Part shown: one piece after another, positions 7,948-18,228 of the stretch
Position numbering within the stretch: position 1 is the stretch's first letter
How the letters are laid out: each line of letters opens with the position of its first letter
NCBI GenBank assembly: GCA_903839985.1
Contig: CAIMEJ010000053.1
Span: forward strand, 1-36,831
Source of the DNA: an uncultured bacterium
GTDB lineage: Bacteria; Chlamydiota; Chlamydiia; Chlamydiales; VFKH01
Reading direction: 5' to 3'
Length of the DNA: 36,831 nucleotides
Program-made: the position numbers and the translations under genes
Notes under the pieces: generated by a model
Told to the model about the DNA's origin: nothing
The model's input: only the letters and a program-made list of their open reading frames with translations
The model's database searches: none

Positions 7948-10900
7948 CTAATTAGTTTTTAGATCTGAAACTTTTTTAAGTCTCACATCAAGTCCCAGAC
8001 CTTGCATTTCTTTAACAAGCACGTTAAATGATGCAGGGATACCTGGTTGCAAAGTATTTTGTCCTTTGACGATCGATTCATAAATCCACGTACGTCCTGC
8101 CACGTCATCTGACTTCACAGTCAACATTTCCTGGAGGAGGTTAGCGGCACCGTAGGCTTCCAAAGCCCATACTTCCATCTCACCGAAGCGCTGACCACCC
8201 ATCTGCGCTTTACCGCCGAGAGGTTGTTGCGTAACGAGAGAGTAGGGACCAATGGAGCGTGCGTGAATCTTGTCAGCTACAAGGTGACTGAGTTTTAACA
8301 TGTAGATGTAACCCACCACAACACGGTTGTCAAATCGTTCGCCTGTACGTCCATCAAAGAGCCAGCTCTTGCCGTCGGAGGATAAATCATATTTATCCAT
8401 CATTTCCCAGATCTTATCTTCAGGGAAACCTTCAAAAACCGGACTCTTGACATAGATACCAGCTTTTTTAGCCACAAAACCAAGATGGGTTTCCAGCAAC
8501 TGACCAATGTTCATACGAGAAGGTACGCCCAGAGGATTCAGTATTATCTCAATAGCTTGACCGTTTGGCATGAAAGGCATATCTGCTTCAGGAACAATTT
8601 TTGAAACAACACCTTTGTTACCGTGACGACCAGCCATTTTATCACCCACTTGAAGCTTACGCTTAGTAGCAATATAGACTTTAACTTGGCGAATGATACC
8701 CGCTTCTAGCTCGATATCCCCTTTCTTCATGTACTCAAGTTCAAGCTTTTGACTCTGATCGAGTTCTTCAATAGCTTTTTCTGTAGAGAGCATGATCTCT
8801 TTAACGAGAGGGAAAATATCTCCTTTAGGAAGGATCAAATCTTCTGTTTTTTGTGACTCTAGATGCTCAAGCATATCTTGTGTTACAACGACTGTAGACG
8901 GAATAATAACGTCCGCTGTTTTTCTATGCACGATAGCTGACTCAAGAGTCTCATCTAGAAGCAAAGCACCCAGTTTTTCATGACGCTGCATTTGCAAGTC
9001 AAGAAGCTTGGTACGATACTCTTTCTGCATGTCTTTCAGACGGCCTGCTTCTTCTACCAGTTCGTCATCTGTTTTGGAGAGTCTATCTCTGCGGCTGAAA
9101 ACTTTAACGTCCATGATAACGCCTTCAGTTCCAGGAGGAACTGTCAAGGAGGCATCTTTAACGTCTGCTGCTTTCTCACCAAAAATAGCACGGAGAAGAC
9201 GCTCTTCAGGCGCTAATTCCGTTTCTGATTTCGGTGTGATCTTACCAACAAGGATATCCCCTGGCTTTACTTCCGCACCAATACGAATGATACCATCTTC
9301 ACCTAGGTTGGCAAGAGCTTCTTCAGAGACATTTGGAATATCTCTCGTGATCTCTTCTTTTCCAAGCTTGGTATCACGTGCTGTGAGCTCAAACTCTTCG
9401 ATGTAGATCGAAGTGTAATAATCTTCACGGAGCAGTTTTTCAGAGATGATAATCGCATCTTCGTAGTTATAACCGCACCAAGGCATAAAGGCCACGAGGA
9501 CGTTTTTACCAAGTGCAATTTCGCCCTTATCCGTTGCAGAACCATCTGCAATGACGTCTCCTGCGAGGATCTTATCGCCCACAAAGCATAGAGGCTGCTG
9601 ATTAATACATGTGCCTGAGTTAGAGCGTAAGAACTTCTTGAATTCATACACTTTCTTATCAAGCGGATTGCGTGTTGGAGCAATAATAATTTTTGTGCCG
9701 TCAACATAATCAACAACACCGTCTTCTTCTGCTACAACTACTGCGCCGGAGTCACAAGCAGCTCGGGCTTCTAGACCTGTTCCTACAAGAGGCGCCTCTG
9801 TTTTCAAAAGGGGCACAGCTTGACGTTGCATATTCGAACCCATAAGAGCGCGGTTAGCATCGTCGTGTTCGAGGAACGGAATCAAACCTGTAACGATAGA
9901 AACCATCTGCTTAGCAGATACGTCCATGTGTGTTACAAGAGCTACTGGAACTTCGACAAATTCGCCTTTATGATGGGCTGCAATAATGTCGTTTTCAAAA
10001 GTACCATGTTTGTCCATAGGCGTTGATGCCTGGGCAATGATATAGCGCTCTTCGATGTCCGCTGTCATATATTCAATTTCAGTCGTTACAACTCCGTTCT
10101 TGACGATACGGTAAGGTGTTTCGATAAAACCAAATTCATTAATTTTAGCGTAAGAGGACAGTGAAGTAATCAAACCAATGTTTGGTCCTTCAGGTGTCTC
10201 AATAGGGCAAATACGTCCGTAGTGACTTGTATGAACGTCACGCACTTCAAAGCCAGCTCTTTCACGATTCAAGCCTCCCGGCCCAAGCGAAGAAAGACGG
10301 CGTTTATGTGTTAGCTCGGCAATTGGATTCGTTTGATCCATAAATTGAGAAAGCTGTGAACGTCCGAAGAAGTCCTTAAGAACACCTGCAAGCCCCTTAG
10401 CACTTACAATCTTACCTGGAGTCAGCGTGTCAGACGAAAAATCAAAAAGATTCATGCGCTCACGAATGATGCGCTCCATACGAGCTAAACCTACACGGCA
10501 CTGATTCTGAATCAATTCACCCACAGAACGTACACGACGGTTTGCTAGGTGATCGATGTCATCCACAGATGTTGCTTTGTCGCCAGCTTTTAGGCCAATC
10601 AGATATTTGATAGCACTTACAACGTCTTCTTTAGCTAAAGTAACGTTTTTAAGTACTTCATCATTAACCTCAAAGCCAAGCTTACGATTCAGCTTGTAAC
10701 GACCTACTCTACCTAAATTATAACGTTTAGGATCAAAGAAAAGACGCATCATGGCTGAACGTGCATTAGCAATTGTTGCTGGTTCACCCGGACGTAGTTT
10801 ACGATAAAACTCTTTGAGAGCTGCTTCGTAAGAATCAGCTGTGTCTTTAGCAAGCATCTTAATGATCGGGCTATTTTCATCAGCCTCTTCAGCGATCTTA

Positions 10901-11721
10901 ATAGACTGAACACCTGCATCAAGCAAACGTTTAAGCATGGCTGTAGTGAGCTTTTCACCCGCTTTACCATAGATGTGCACGCCTGTTTCATCAGCTAATG
11001 TCTCAGCTAAGATCTTACCTACAATCTTGGCAAAATCTTTTTCGGACTTAAGTTTAACTTTCGTTGTCGTAAAGAACTCTTCCAAAATATCCGCATCTGT
11101 GGAATAACCGAGTGTACGAATAAAGGTTGTAGCAAGTATCTTGCGTCTACGTTTTTTACGATCGATATAAATGTGAATGAGGTCGTTTGTATCGAAAGAA
11201 CCCTCTAGCCAGCTTCCTCTATAAGGAATAATACGGCAGGAGTAGATATTGATACCCTTGGCATGGCGCTCTTCCTCAAAAGAAATACCAGGAGAACGAT
11301 GAAGTTGAGACACAACAACGCGCTCGGCACCATTAATAACAAAGGTTCCTTTATCTGTCATCACAGGTACTGTACCCATGTAGACTTCTTCTTCCTTAAT
11401 ACCGGTCTCATCCGTAAGACGGAATTTAACTTTCAGAGTGACGTTGTAGCTAATACCACGTCTAATACACTCTTGTGAAGTATATTTAGGCACTCCTAAG
11501 TTATAGGAAATAAATTCTAAAATTGTCTTCTCGTCATAAGACTTTATCGGGAATACCTCTTTGAAGACTTCCTGAAGACCGACAGTTTCCCTTTCTTCAG
11601 GAAGCATATCTGCCTGCAGAAATTGATTGTACGATTTAACCTGAACTTCAATAAGGTTAGGAAGGTCAATGATCTCTTCCTTGTCGATAAAACCGACCCT
11701 TTGCGGTGGTCTTTTGAGCAT
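7948..11721 (-). CDS. rpoB: DNA-directed RNA polymerase subunit beta
   Basis: The beta subunit, 1257 residues, close to other chlamydial homologues. The rifampicin-binding region is intact: D462 in FMDQ, H472 in THKRR and S477 in [10 protein letters not shown] correspond to E. coli D516, H526 and S531. The residues are wild type, so a rifampicin-sensitive polymerase is predicted. The switch and active-site segment PYNYEDA-like (GYNYEDAII) and the C-terminal [18 protein letters not shown] motif are present. ATG 11721 follows AAGGGG. It lies downstream of rplL across a 94-bp gap that contains a hairpin, and is followed closely by rpoC. Confidence 0.98.
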   Translation of the reverse strand: MLKRPPQRVGFIDKEEIIDLPNLIEVQVKSYNQFLQADMLPEERETVGLQEVFKEVFPIKSYDEKTILEFISYNLGVPKYTSQECIRRGISYNVTLKVKFRLTDETGIKEEEVYMGTVPVMTDKGTFVINGAERVVVSQLHRSPGISFEEERHAKGINIYSCRIIPYRGSWLEGSFDTNDLIHIYIDRKKRRRKILATTFIRTLGYSTDADILEEFFTTTKVKLKSEKDFAKIVGKILAETLADETGVHIYGKAGEKLTTAMLKRLLDAGVQSIKIAEEADENSPIIKMLAKDTADSYEAALKEFYRKLRPGEPATIANARSAMMRLFFDPKRYNLGRVGRYKLNRKLGFEVNDEVLKNVTLAKEDVVSAIKYLIGLKAGDKATSVDDIDHLANRRVRSVGELIQNQCRVGLARMERIIRERMNLFDFSSDTLTPGKIVSAKGLAGVLKDFFGRSQLSQFMDQTNPIAELTHKRRLSSLGPGGLNRERAGFEVRDVHTSHYGRICPIETPEGPNIGLITSLSSYAKINEFGFIETPYRIVKNGVVTTEIEYMTADIEERYIIAQASTPMDKHGTFENDIIAAHHKGEFVEVPVALVTHMDVSAKQMVSIVTGLIPFLEHDDANRALMGSNMQRQAVPLLKTEAPLVGTGLEARAACDSGAVVVAEEDGVVDYVDGTKIIIAPTRNPLDKKVYEFKKFLRSNSGTCINQQPLCFVGDKILAGDVIADGSATDKGEIALGKNVLVAFMPWCGYNYEDAIIISEKLLREDYYTSIYIEEFELTARDTKLGKEEITRDIPNVSEEALANLGEDGIIRIGAEVKPGDILVGKITPKSETELAPEERLLRAIFGEKAADVKDASLTVPPGTEGVIMDVKVFSRRDRLSKTDDELVEEAGRLKDMQKEYRTKLLDLQMQRHEKLGALLLDETLESAIVHRKTADVIIPSTVVVTQDMLEHLESQKTEDLILPKGDIFPLVKEIMLSTEKAIEELDQSQKLELEYMKKGDIELEAGIIRQVKVYIATKRKLQVGDKMAGRHGNKGVVSKIVPEADMPFMPNGQAIEIILNPLGVPSRMNIGQLLETHLGFVAKKAGIYVKSPVFEGFPEDKIWEMMDKYDLSSDGKSWLFDGRTGERFDNRVVVGYIYMLKLSHLVADKIHARSIGPYSLVTQQPLGGKAQMGGQRFGEMEVWALEAYGAANLLQEMLTVKSDDVAGRTWIYESIVKGQNTLQPGIPASFNVLVKEMQGLGLDVRLKKVSDLKTN

Positions 11722-11761
11722 AAAAAATTGGCCCCTTAAATTTCTCTAAATAGCAAGAGGC

Positions 11762-11786
11762 AAGGCAGAGGACATCCCTCTACCTT
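11762..11786 (-). promoter_or_regulatory. hairpin in the rplL-rpoB gap (attenuator or processing-site candidate)
   Basis: In the minus-strand transcript AAGGTAGAGG pairs over 10 bp with CCTCTGCCTT (one G-U) around a GATGT loop. No U-tract follows, so full termination is unlikely. The same position in E. coli (rplL-rpoB) carries an attenuator and an RNase III site that lower polymerase subunit output relative to L7/L12. By analogy this hairpin may do the same, but that is inference. Confidence 0.5.
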
Positions 11787-11815
11787 GTCTTTAATTGATA
11801 AAGTCTTTGGTAAGA

Positions 11816-12202
11816 TTACAGACCTTTCATCGTAGCTTTGCAACCAGCTGCTTGAATCTTTTTGCAAAGATCTTCCGCTTCTGCTTTTGCAACGCCTGTT
11901 TTCAGAACTTTAGGTGCTGCTTCTACTAGATCTTTAGCTTCTTTTAAGCCAAGACCTGTAACTTCACGTACGATCTTAATAGCGCCGATTTTTTTGTCAG
12001 CAGGACAGTCGTCGATGCTTACTTCAAATTCTGTTGCTTCTGCAACAGCTGCAACAGCTGCTGGTGCTGCTGCAACGGCTGCAACGGCTGCTGCGGCTTT
12101 AACGCCCCATTTGTCTTCTAGAGCTGTTTTTAGTTCAGACATTTCTAAAACTGTCAAATTGCTCAATGCTTCTACTAATTCGTCTTTAGATAGTTTTGCC
12201 AC
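11816..12202 (-). CDS. rplL: 50S ribosomal protein L7/L12
   Basis: The stalk protein, 128 residues. The N-terminal dimerisation helices run to about residue 33. An Ala/Val-rich hinge covers about 34-57 and is rather long and repetitive ([18 protein letters not shown]). The C-terminal factor-binding domain contains [20 protein letters not shown]. The start is GTG at 12202 with AGAGGT upstream. It is the last ribosomal gene before rpoB. The antiparallel ORF is a shadow of the Ala-rich hinge. Confidence 0.96.
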   Translation of the reverse strand: MAKLSKDELVEALSNLTVLEMSELKTALEDKWGVKAAAAVAAVAAAPAAVAAVAEATEFEVSIDDCPADKKIGAIKIVREVTGLGLKEAKDLVEAAPKVLKTGVAKAEAEDLCKKIQAAGCKATMKGL

Positions 12203-12234
12203 GGTATTACCTCTTTTCTCTAATTTTAATTTTT

Positions 12235-12747
12235 TTATTCTTGTTTAGCTCTGTTCTCTAGGCAGTAGAGAGGGCTGCAAAGCAACGCATCCATAACTGC
12301 TAAAGTCTGAGCCATAGGCGCCTCGAATAGTCCGAGGAGCTCAGCTCGCATTTCATTTTTGCCTGGCAATGTAGCAAGAGTTTTCATCTCGCCTTCATTA
12401 TACATATTGCCATCAACACGACCTGCGATTACATCAACGGTTTTTTCGTTTTTCTTCCCAAAGTCTAGAACTTCTTTAATAGCTTCTAAAGCATCTTGAG
12501 TAGAAAATACGACACCAATGTGTCCTTGCAAATCATCTATGTTTAATGCGACACCAAAACCGGCCGCCGCTTTCACAAAAACACGTTTTTTAACGACTTC
12601 TAGCTCTGCACCCATTTTAACAAGTCTGGCTCTTAGCTCATGCGATGTATTCGGAGCTAGCTTGCTATAGCGAGTAACAATAAAGGAGCTTGACGCCTCG
12701 AGTTTATTCTTGATTTCATCAAGAAGTAAGCTTTTTTCTTCTCTCAT
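12235..12747 (-). CDS. rplJ: 50S ribosomal protein L10
   Basis: Anchors the L7/L12 dimers to 23S rRNA at the base of the stalk. It has 170 residues, the usual family length, with an N-terminal rRNA-binding domain ([18 protein letters not shown] region) and a C-terminal helical tail for L7/L12 dimers. The ATG follows AAGGAGAAGGATTCC. It lies 32 bp before rplL, the standard rplJL arrangement, in which L10 usually regulates its own mRNA. I did not identify the autoregulatory structure here. Confidence 0.93.
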   Translation of the reverse strand: MREEKSLLLDEIKNKLEASSSFIVTRYSKLAPNTSHELRARLVKMGAELEVVKKRVFVKAAAGFGVALNIDDLQGHIGVVFSTQDALEAIKEVLDFGKKNEKTVDVIAGRVDGNMYNEGEMKTLATLPGKNEMRAELLGLFEAPMAQTLAVMDALLCSPLYCLENRAKQE

Positions 12748-12760
12748 GGAATCCTTCTCC

Positions 12761-13456
12761 TTATGCCGTTGGTAGTTCGTTAGAACTGATTCTAATGCCA
12801 GGTCCCATCGTCGAAGAGAGATAGGCTGATTGCATGTATTGCCCTTTGGCGGTGTTTGGCTTTGCTTTCCATACAGCCCCTAAAAGGGCTTTTATGTTTT
12901 CAGCAATTTTACCGTCTTCAAAAGACAATTTACCAACTGCGTTACTGATCACACCGTGGCGATCAAGTTTAAATTCCACTTTACCACCCTTAATTTCACG
13001 CAGTGCTGTTACCACATCAGGTGTTACAGTACCGGCTTTAGGAGTTGGCATAAGTCCACGAGGGCCCAGTATCTTACCGAGTTTACCAACCTCGCGCATC
13101 ATATCTGGAGTAGCAATCACGGAATCAAAATCCGTCCAGCCCCCCAAGACCTTCTTCATCAGTTCATCATCACCTGCGAAATCCGCTCCAGCCGCTAAGG
13201 CTTCTGAGGCTTTTTCACCTCTTGCAAAAACCAACACACGTAAAACTTTACCTGTTCCATTCGGTAGGGAAACGGCACTTCTTACTTGTTGATCGGATTT
13301 ACGAGGATCGATACCGAGTTTGAGGGTAAGCTCTACTGTCTGGTCAAATTTGACCGGAGGGCAGGCTTTCAAAATAGCGATCGCTTCAGCTAGAGTATAG
13401 TGCTTATGCCTATCAATCCTTGAAGCAATCTCCCGAATACGTTTGCTTTTACCCAT
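12761..13456 (-). CDS. rplA: 50S ribosomal protein L1
   Basis: Binds 23S rRNA at the L1 stalk and helps release deacylated tRNA; it commonly represses its own operon. It has 231 residues, the normal length. The family signature region [17 protein letters not shown] is clear near residues 128-145. The ATG at 13456 has AGGAT upstream at a somewhat long spacing of about 14 nt. It lies 20 bp downstream of rplK, as in the usual rplKA pair. Confidence 0.96.
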   Translation of the reverse strand: MGKSKRIREIASRIDRHKHYTLAEAIAILKACPPVKFDQTVELTLKLGIDPRKSDQQVRSAVSLPNGTGKVLRVLVFARGEKASEALAAGADFAGDDELMKKVLGGWTDFDSVIATPDMMREVGKLGKILGPRGLMPTPKAGTVTPDVVTALREIKGGKVEFKLDRHGVISNAVGKLSFEDGKIAENIKALLGAVWKAKPNTAKGQYMQSAYLSSTMGPGIRISSNELPTA

Positions 13457-13476
13457 AAAATGGTTATTATCCTATT

Positions 13477-13911
13477 TTAGTTAACTACGATTTCAATGCC
13501 CATAGAACGAGCTGTTCCTTTAATGAGCTGAATGGCTGCTTCCATGGAAGAGACACGCAGATCAGACCATTTCTTTTCAGCAATGGTTTTCAGCTGGCTC
13601 ATAGACAATTTTCCTACCTTATCACGGTTGGGAACTTTGGATCCGGATTGAATACCGGCTTCTTTCTTAATTAAAGCAGACATAGGAGGCTGCTTTGTAA
13701 TAAAGCTAAAGCTTTTATCCGCATATACATCAATAACAACAGGGAGAATATCGCCCATTTTATCTTGTGTTTTAGCGTTAAATTCTTTACAAAAAGCCAT
13801 GATGTTTACACCAGCAGCACCAAGTGCCGGGCCAATAGGAGGCGCTGGGTTGGCTTTACCTGCAGGAATTTGCAGCTTAATAACTTTAATGAGTTTTTTT
13901 GGTGGTGCCAT
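13477..13911 (-). CDS. rplK: 50S ribosomal protein L11
   Basis: Part of the GTPase-associated centre, 144 residues. The N-terminal Pro-rich domain ([17 protein letters not shown]) and the rRNA-binding C-terminal domain, with GTARSMGI near the end, are both standard. It lies between nusG and rplA in the universal bacterial order. Nothing unusual is seen. Confidence 0.96.
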   Translation of the reverse strand: MAPPKKLIKVIKLQIPAGKANPAPPIGPALGAAGVNIMAFCKEFNAKTQDKMGDILPVVIDVYADKSFSFITKQPPMSALIKKEAGIQSGSKVPNRDKVGKLSMSQLKTIAEKKWSDLRVSSMEAAIQLIKGTARSMGIEIVVN

Positions 13912-13936
13912 AGTCTCTTACTCTTAACTTTTTCTT

Positions 13937-14482
13937 TTAAACCTTTTCCACATCATCTAAAGTTTCTTCTACTTGCCAGAACTCTAGATCATTGACGCGT
14001 GTTTCACGACCAAAGATGGTCACAAGAACGCTTAGACGTCCTTTGTCGTGGAAAACTTCTGTTACTGTACCGATAAAATTGATGAACACACCGTCAACGA
14101 TTTTGACGTGGTCACCAACTTCAAACTTATGTTTCTGTGTAACTTTCTGCTTTTTATCATCTATATCTTGCAGAATGTTCTCTATTTCTTGATCAGAAAG
14201 TGTTGTAGGCTTGTTACCACCTAGAAAATCAATAACGCCTGCTGTATTTTTAATATACATCCAAGAATCATCGTTAAGCTCCATTTTGACGAGCAGATAA
14301 CCCGGCCAAATGCGCTTTTCAGTAACTTTTTGCTCGCCTTTTTTGACTTCTAAGACATTTTCTGTAGGCAGAAGAACTTGCTCAATTAAGGCATCCATAC
14401 CGGTTGCTTTTAATTGTTCTTCGATAGCTCTTTTAGCTTTTTTCTCATGAGTTGAGAGGACTTGTACAACATACCACTTCAT
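13937..14482 (-). CDS. nusG: transcription termination/antitermination factor NusG
   Basis: Binds RNA polymerase and couples it to Rho or to the ribosome. It has 181 residues: an N-terminal NGN domain starting MKWYVVQVLSTHEKKA with the WPGYLLVKM segment, and a C-terminal KOW domain (KFEVGDHVKIVDG...IGTV). The start at ATG 14482 follows AAGAAG. It lies 10 bp downstream of secE, as in most bacteria. Confidence 0.97.
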   Translation of the reverse strand: MKWYVVQVLSTHEKKAKRAIEEQLKATGMDALIEQVLLPTENVLEVKKGEQKVTEKRIWPGYLLVKMELNDDSWMYIKNTAGVIDFLGGNKPTTLSDQEIENILQDIDDKKQKVTQKHKFEVGDHVKIVDGVFINFIGTVTEVFHDKGRLSVLVTIFGRETRVNDLEFWQVEETLDDVEKV

Positions 14483-14492
14483 AATTTTCTTC

Positions 14493-14741
14493 TTAGCCTC
14501 CCATACTACGAACTAAGGCACTCATAATCCAAAGAGCGCCGTGAACCAAAAGATCCATCAAATAAAGGGCAAATCCCCCTAAAAAGATGGCTATAAAAAC
14601 AACTTTTGTATAAGCAATAGCTTCTGCTTTAGTTGTCCAGGCAATTTTCTTAAATTCTTGCTTCACGTCACCGAAAAAAGCCCCAAAGCGTACTGCTTTA
14701 GCGCCTTCTTCTCTACTTGTAGATAGCGAGATCTGGTCCAT
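14493..14741 (-). CDS. secE: preprotein translocase subunit SecE
   Basis: An 82-residue single-span SecE, the minimal form. A cytoplasmic amphipathic segment (FGDVKQEFKKIAWTTKAEA) precedes one transmembrane helix at about residues 46-70. It clamps SecY in the translocon. The short length is typical outside the gammaproteobacteria. It sits between tRNA-Trp and nusG. Confidence 0.92.
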   Translation of the reverse strand: MDQISLSTSREEGAKAVRFGAFFGDVKQEFKKIAWTTKAEAIAYTKVVFIAIFLGGFALYLMDLLVHGALWIMSALVRSMGG

Positions 14742-14821
14742 ATTTATTACCTAATGCTGGGATATTCTACTCTCTTATGGTCCTTTAAGACAACAAAAAA
14801 ATAGAGATTACTGTAAAACCT

Positions 14822-14894
14822 CGAGTGCGGAGGGACTCGAACCCCCGACCAGCGACTTTGGAGATCGCTGCTCTACCAACTGAGCTACACACCC
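14822..14894 (-). tRNA. tRNA-Trp (CCA anticodon)
   Basis: A 73-nt cloverleaf on the minus strand. Acceptor arms GGGTGTG / CGCACTC pair with two G-U pairs, the D arm is GCTC...GAGC, and the anticodon stem-loop GCGAT-CTCCAAA-GTCGC gives anticodon CCA. The T arm contains GGTTCGAGTCC, and the discriminator base is G as expected for tRNA-Trp. The 3' CCA is not encoded. It lies between tuf and secE, as in chlamydiae. Confidence 0.95.
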
Positions 14895-14902
14895 TCAAAA
14901 AA

Positions 14903-14922
14903 CAACAGGGCTCTCTCTGTTG
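14903..14922 (-). terminator. terminator between tuf and tRNA-Trp
   Basis: In the minus-strand RNA, CAACAG and CTGTTG pair around an 8-nt loop, followed at once by six U residues. It should end most tuf transcripts before tRNA-Trp, so tRNA-Trp and secE-nusG may depend on readthrough or their own promoter. Confidence 0.7.
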
Positions 14923-14955
14923 CCAGAAAAAGCCCCGATTATCAAAGAAATTTCT

Positions 14956-16140
14956 TTATTCGATGATTTTTGTTACCGTACCGGCACCGATTGTACGGCC
15001 ACCTTCACGGATTGCAAAACGCATACCCTCTTCCATAGCAATTGGGTTGATCAATTGCACAGAAAATTCTACGTTATCACCTGGCATAACCATCTCTGTT
15101 CCTTCCGGCAGAGTTACACTTCCTGTAACGTCTGTTGTACGGAAATAGAACTGAGGACGATAGCCTGTAAAGAAGGGCTTATGACGGCCACCCTCTGTTT
15201 GTGTAAGAACGTAAATAGTACCTTTGAATTTTGTATGAGGTTTGCAAGTACCAGGAGCTGCAAGAACCATACCGCGTTCAATGTCGTCTTTTTCTACACC
15301 ACGAAGGAGTACACCAACGTTGTCACCAGCACGAGCTTCGTCAAGAAGCTTGTTGAACATCTCAAGACCTGTTGCAACAGTATCACGTGTTGGACGAATC
15401 CCGACTAGAACTAGCTTATCATTCACCTTAACAATACCGCGTTCTACACGACCAGTCGCTACAGTACCACGACCAGAGATGGAGAAAACGTCTTCTATAG
15501 GCATTAGGAAAGGCTTATCAATTTCACGCACAGGAGTTGGGATTTTTTCATCCACTGCTTGCATCAAATCTTTAATTGCTTGAACATAAACTGGATCGCC
15601 TTCAAGAGCTTTCAAAGCAGAACCGCGAATAATCGGTACGTCTTTATAGCCTTTGCTTTCCAAAAGTTCTGTCAATTCCATTTCAACAAGTTCGATCAAT
15701 TCTTGATCTGCTTCGCCAATCATGTCGACTTTATTCAAGAAAACAACAACAGCTGGAACGCCTACTTGACGTGCTAGCAAAATGTGTTCTTTTGTTTGTG
15801 GCATAGCACCATCTGTTGCCGCAACAACTAGAATAGCTCCGTCCATTTGTGCAGCACCGGTGATCATGTTTTTAACATAGTCGGCGTGTCCAGGACAGTC
15901 TACGTGAGCGTAGTGCCTGTTAGCTGTCTCATATTCAACGTGCGTGGCGTTAATCGTAATACCACGAGCCTTTTCTTCAGGCGTGTTGTCAATAGAGGCA
16001 TAATCTCTAAATTTCGATTTACCTTCTGTAGCTAGAATTTTAGTAATAGCAGCAGTTAGTGTGGTCTTGCCGTGGTCAACGTGTCCGATTGTACCGATGT
16101 TGACGTGAGGCTTGGACCTCTGGAATGTTTCCTTTGCCAT
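14956..16140 (-). CDS. tuf: elongation factor Tu
   Basis: A GTPase that delivers aminoacyl-tRNA to the ribosome. It has 394 residues, the normal length. G1 is GHVDHGKT at 19-26, switch I contains RGITIN, G3 is DCPGH, and G4 is NKVD, followed by the beta-barrel domains 2 and 3. The ATG at 16140 has a perfect GGAGG upstream, as befits a very highly expressed gene. It is flanked by tRNA-Thr upstream and tRNA-Trp downstream. A single tuf copy is seen in this window. Confidence 0.98.
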   Translation of the reverse strand: MAKETFQRSKPHVNIGTIGHVDHGKTTLTAAITKILATEGKSKFRDYASIDNTPEEKARGITINATHVEYETANRHYAHVDCPGHADYVKNMITGAAQMDGAILVVAATDGAMPQTKEHILLARQVGVPAVVVFLNKVDMIGEADQELIELVEMELTELLESKGYKDVPIIRGSALKALEGDPVYVQAIKDLMQAVDEKIPTPVREIDKPFLMPIEDVFSISGRGTVATGRVERGIVKVNDKLVLVGIRPTRDTVATGLEMFNKLLDEARAGDNVGVLLRGVEKDDIERGMVLAAPGTCKPHTKFKGTIYVLTQTEGGRHKPFFTGYRPQFYFRTTDVTGSVTLPEGTEMVMPGDNVEFSVQLINPIAMEEGMRFAIREGGRTIGAGTVTKIIE

Positions 16141-16184
16141 TTAAGTCCTCCGTAGGATCTTTAAGAATTTTATTAGTTACCCGA

Positions 16185-16256
16185 TGCCCAGAATAGGAGT
16201 TGAACCTACGACCTTTTGCTTACCATGCAAATGCTCTGCCACTGAGCTATCTGGGC
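16185..16256 (-). tRNA. tRNA-Thr (GGT anticodon)
   Basis: A 72-nt minus-strand cloverleaf. Acceptor arms GCCCAGA / TCTGGGC pair perfectly, the D arm is GCTC..GAGC, and the anticodon stem-loop TTTGC-ATGGTAA-GCAAA gives anticodon GGT (reads ACC/ACU). The T arm is TAGGTTCAACTCCTA, and the discriminator base is A. The 3' CCA is not encoded. It sits between infA and tuf. Confidence 0.95.
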
Positions 16257-16309
16257 ATGAAAAATCAAGCTCCAGCAGTTTAATCTCGACTTGAAATAAA
16301 GACAAGATC

Positions 16310-16525
16310 TTATTTGCGATAAACGATACGTGCTTGCATGAGGTCGTAAGGAGACATTTCCACACTCACTTCATCACCAGCAGAAACACGAATATTACGC
16401 ATACGCATTTTGCCACACATGCGTGCTAAAATTACAAGTCCGTTTTGTAGTTTCACGCGAAAAGTCATACTGGGCAACAATTCGATTACTGTTCCGTCTA
16501 GTTTAATGGTGTCTTCTTTTGACAT
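16310..16525 (-). CDS. infA: translation initiation factor IF-1
   Basis: A 71-residue OB-fold protein that blocks the ribosomal A site during initiation. The typical pattern [15 protein letters not shown]...[16 protein letters not shown]...[13 protein letters not shown] is visible. It uses Cys and Met residues where E. coli has other hydrophobics, as is common in chlamydiae. ATG 16525 follows AAGGAG at 5 nt. It begins the transcript that continues to tRNA-Thr and tuf. Confidence 0.95.
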   Translation of the reverse strand: MSKEDTIKLDGTVIELLPSMTFRVKLQNGLVILARMCGKMRMRNIRVSAGDEVSVEMSPYDLMQARIVYRK

Positions 16526-16591
16526 TGCTCTCCTTTTATCAGGAACGATGAAACTCTATTTTTTACTTAAAAGTCAAGTCCTTTTGGGGGC

Positions 16592-16620
16592 TTGCTATTT
16601 AGAAAAGAGTTTTGTATCCT
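16592..16620 (+). promoter_or_regulatory. possible promoter of sufE
   Basis: TTGCTA at 16592-16597 and TATCCT at 16615-16620 are separated by 17 bp. The initiation codon at 16627 lies only 7 nt past the -10, so a transcript from this promoter would be nearly leaderless. The match is modest and the AT-rich context makes chance possible. Confidence 0.3.
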
Positions 16621-16626
16621 CTTTTT

Positions 16627-17046
16627 ATGTTTAAGGACAACGAGACAAAACTCCGCAACCTCTTCTCTCCTTGCCAAAGACCTGAAGATATTTATGAAAA
16701 ACTTCTTTTACTAGGAAAAGAGCAGCAGCTACTCCCCTCTTCCTTTAAAACGCAGGATCATTTAGTCAAGGGCTGTCAAAGTAAGCTCTATCTCCATACA
16801 GTCTACAAAGAGGGCCTCTTTTATTTTGAAACCGAATCCGACGCCCTTATATCATCGGGTCTGGCTCAAACTTTAGTCCTTCTTTATAACGGTCTAGAAG
16901 GCAAAGATATCCTAACACATAAGCCCTCTATTTTAGAGGAGCTTGGCATCATTCGTCACCTTTCTCCAGGCCGCTCTAATGGCCTAGCAGCTCTTGACCT
17001 TAAAATGCGGCAAGAAGTGCTTCAAATAATGGTAAAGACCTCGTAA
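16627..17046 (+). CDS. sufE: SufE-like sulfur acceptor protein
   Basis: Accepts persulfide sulfur from a cysteine desulfurase (SufS) for iron-sulfur cluster assembly. From the ATG at 16627 it has 139 residues; a TTG 15 bp upstream would fall inside the putative promoter and is less likely. The key cysteine is C50 in VKGCQSKLYL, equivalent to the SufE GCQSxVW motif. The C-terminal helices with SPGRSNGL fit the family. No other suf gene is in the window, so its partner lies elsewhere. The last 25 bp overlap the convergent permease gene. Confidence 0.88.
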   Translation: MFKDNETKLRNLFSPCQRPEDIYEKLLLLGKEQQLLPSSFKTQDHLVKGCQSKLYLHTVYKEGLFYFETESDALISSGLAQTLVLLYNGLEGKDILTHKPSILEELGIIRHLSPGRSNGLAALDLKMRQEVLQIMVKTS

Positions 17047-18206
17047 ATAATCACAAAAAGCGCAAAAGCTATTACAAAAATAAGGGGCGCTTTTCCACCT
17101 GGAACCCTAAACTCCCCTTTTCTTTTTTGTATGTAACGGCCGATAAAAACCATGAGAGCCGGCAAAATTCCATTGAGAATGGTGTCCCCAAAGGCTCCTG
17201 TTGTATCTAAAGCTAGTAAAAAAATACGATCAACAAGCGTTGCAAGTAAAAGTGTAGGCAGGGCGATTAAAAGCCCCAGAATAATTTTGCCTCTCCCTTT
17301 TTTAGAAATTTTCAAACCATCTGCCAAAAAGTCGAAAAGGCCAAGACCAATACCCAAAAAAGAGGTAGCAATTGCAAAAAAAGCAAAGAACACCGTTACA
17401 AGGGCAATGCCTGGATGCTGCACAGCCACTTGATAGGAAGAGGCGGCGGAAAGCCCCTGCTCATAGGCTGACTTAAGCCCTTCTGCTCCCTCAACAGGGA
17501 CTGTTCCCAGAACAAGTAGCTGCCAAAAAGCATATATAATAAAGGTGAAAACCATGCCCCCGATGATCGCGATTTTCAAGTGCTTGGCACTTCTTTTTAA
17601 ATATATCGTCAAACTTGGCACAATAGATTGAAAGCTGAACACTGTCAGAAGCAACGGCATTGTTTTAAGGGTATCCATCCAATGAGCCCTCTCTAAATGC
17701 AGAGGGACAATCTTACCAACGCCTACGGAAATTAAAAGAAAATAAGCCAAGACCATGCCCCCTACTAAAAGAGCATTAACCAGTCCTACAAGCCTAGCGC
17801 CACAATCGATGATGAAGCCAAATACCAGGATAAAGAGTAAATTAGAAACCCAAGGACTACTTACCGGAAGAATTTCCTGAATAATGCCTCCACAAGCTGC
17901 TGTATAAGCCACAAGTGATGCGTAGGCCATAAATAGATAGAGAACCCAGGCGGAGGCTTTACCAAAAGGCCCCAGTAATTTACTGGCCATGGTAATAATA
18001 TGAGAACCAGCCGGCATCCACAAATTAGCTTCTAAGAGCAGCAAAGCCGTTGTTGTCATGAAGATCCACGTTAGTGCCATCATAGCCAGTGAAGGCCAAA
18101 AACCGGCGTCTGCCGTCATTACTGGCAAAGCGAGCATGCCACCGCCTACCGAAGTACCCGCTACAAGGAGCATCGCTCCTATCACGTGTAGGAATGGAAC
18201 CTTCAT
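17022..18206 (-). CDS. tyrP: aromatic amino acid permease, TyrP type
   Basis: A 394-residue polytopic membrane protein of the hydroxy/aromatic amino acid permease (HAAAP) family, with about 11 transmembrane helices. The first helix has the signature AGTSVGGGMLALP, which is typical of TyrP/Mtr. It should import tyrosine or tryptophan by proton symport; the substrate cannot be fixed from sequence. It is divergent from argR across 66 bp that carry two ARG-box-like palindromes, so arginine-dependent control is possible. Its 3' end overlaps sufE by 25 bp. Confidence 0.88.
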   Translation of the reverse strand: MKVPFLHVIGAMLLVAGTSVGGGMLALPVMTADAGFWPSLAMMALTWIFMTTTALLLLEANLWMPAGSHIITMASKLLGPFGKASAWVLYLFMAYASLVAYTAACGGIIQEILPVSSPWVSNLLFILVFGFIIDCGARLVGLVNALLVGGMVLAYFLLISVGVGKIVPLHLERAHWMDTLKTMPLLLTVFSFQSIVPSLTIYLKRSAKHLKIAIIGGMVFTFIIYAFWQLLVLGTVPVEGAEGLKSAYEQGLSAASSYQVAVQHPGIALVTVFFAFFAIATSFLGIGLGLFDFLADGLKISKKGRGKIILGLLIALPTLLLATLVDRIFLLALDTTGAFGDTILNGILPALMVFIGRYIQKRKGEFRVPGGKAPLIFVIAFALFVIIYEVFTII

Positions 18207-18228
18207 TAAAATAACCTATTAAATATTT

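Noticed and set aside
9008-9406. 132-codon plus-strand ORF opposite rpoB
   Set aside because: It is antisense to a fully conserved rpoB frame, has no ribosome site and no recognisable domain.
12000-12110. Short repeats GCAACAGCTGCAACGGCTGC as a possible repeat array
   Set aside because: They are codon-level repeats of the Ala/Val hinge of L7/L12, not a CRISPR or satellite.
11862-12248. 128-codon plus-strand ORF opposite rplL
   Set aside because: A shadow of the Ala-rich L7/L12 hinge on the other strand.
16177-16365. 62-codon minus-strand ORF across tRNA-Thr
   Set aside because: It reads through the tRNA and the infA 3' end, so coding is implausible.
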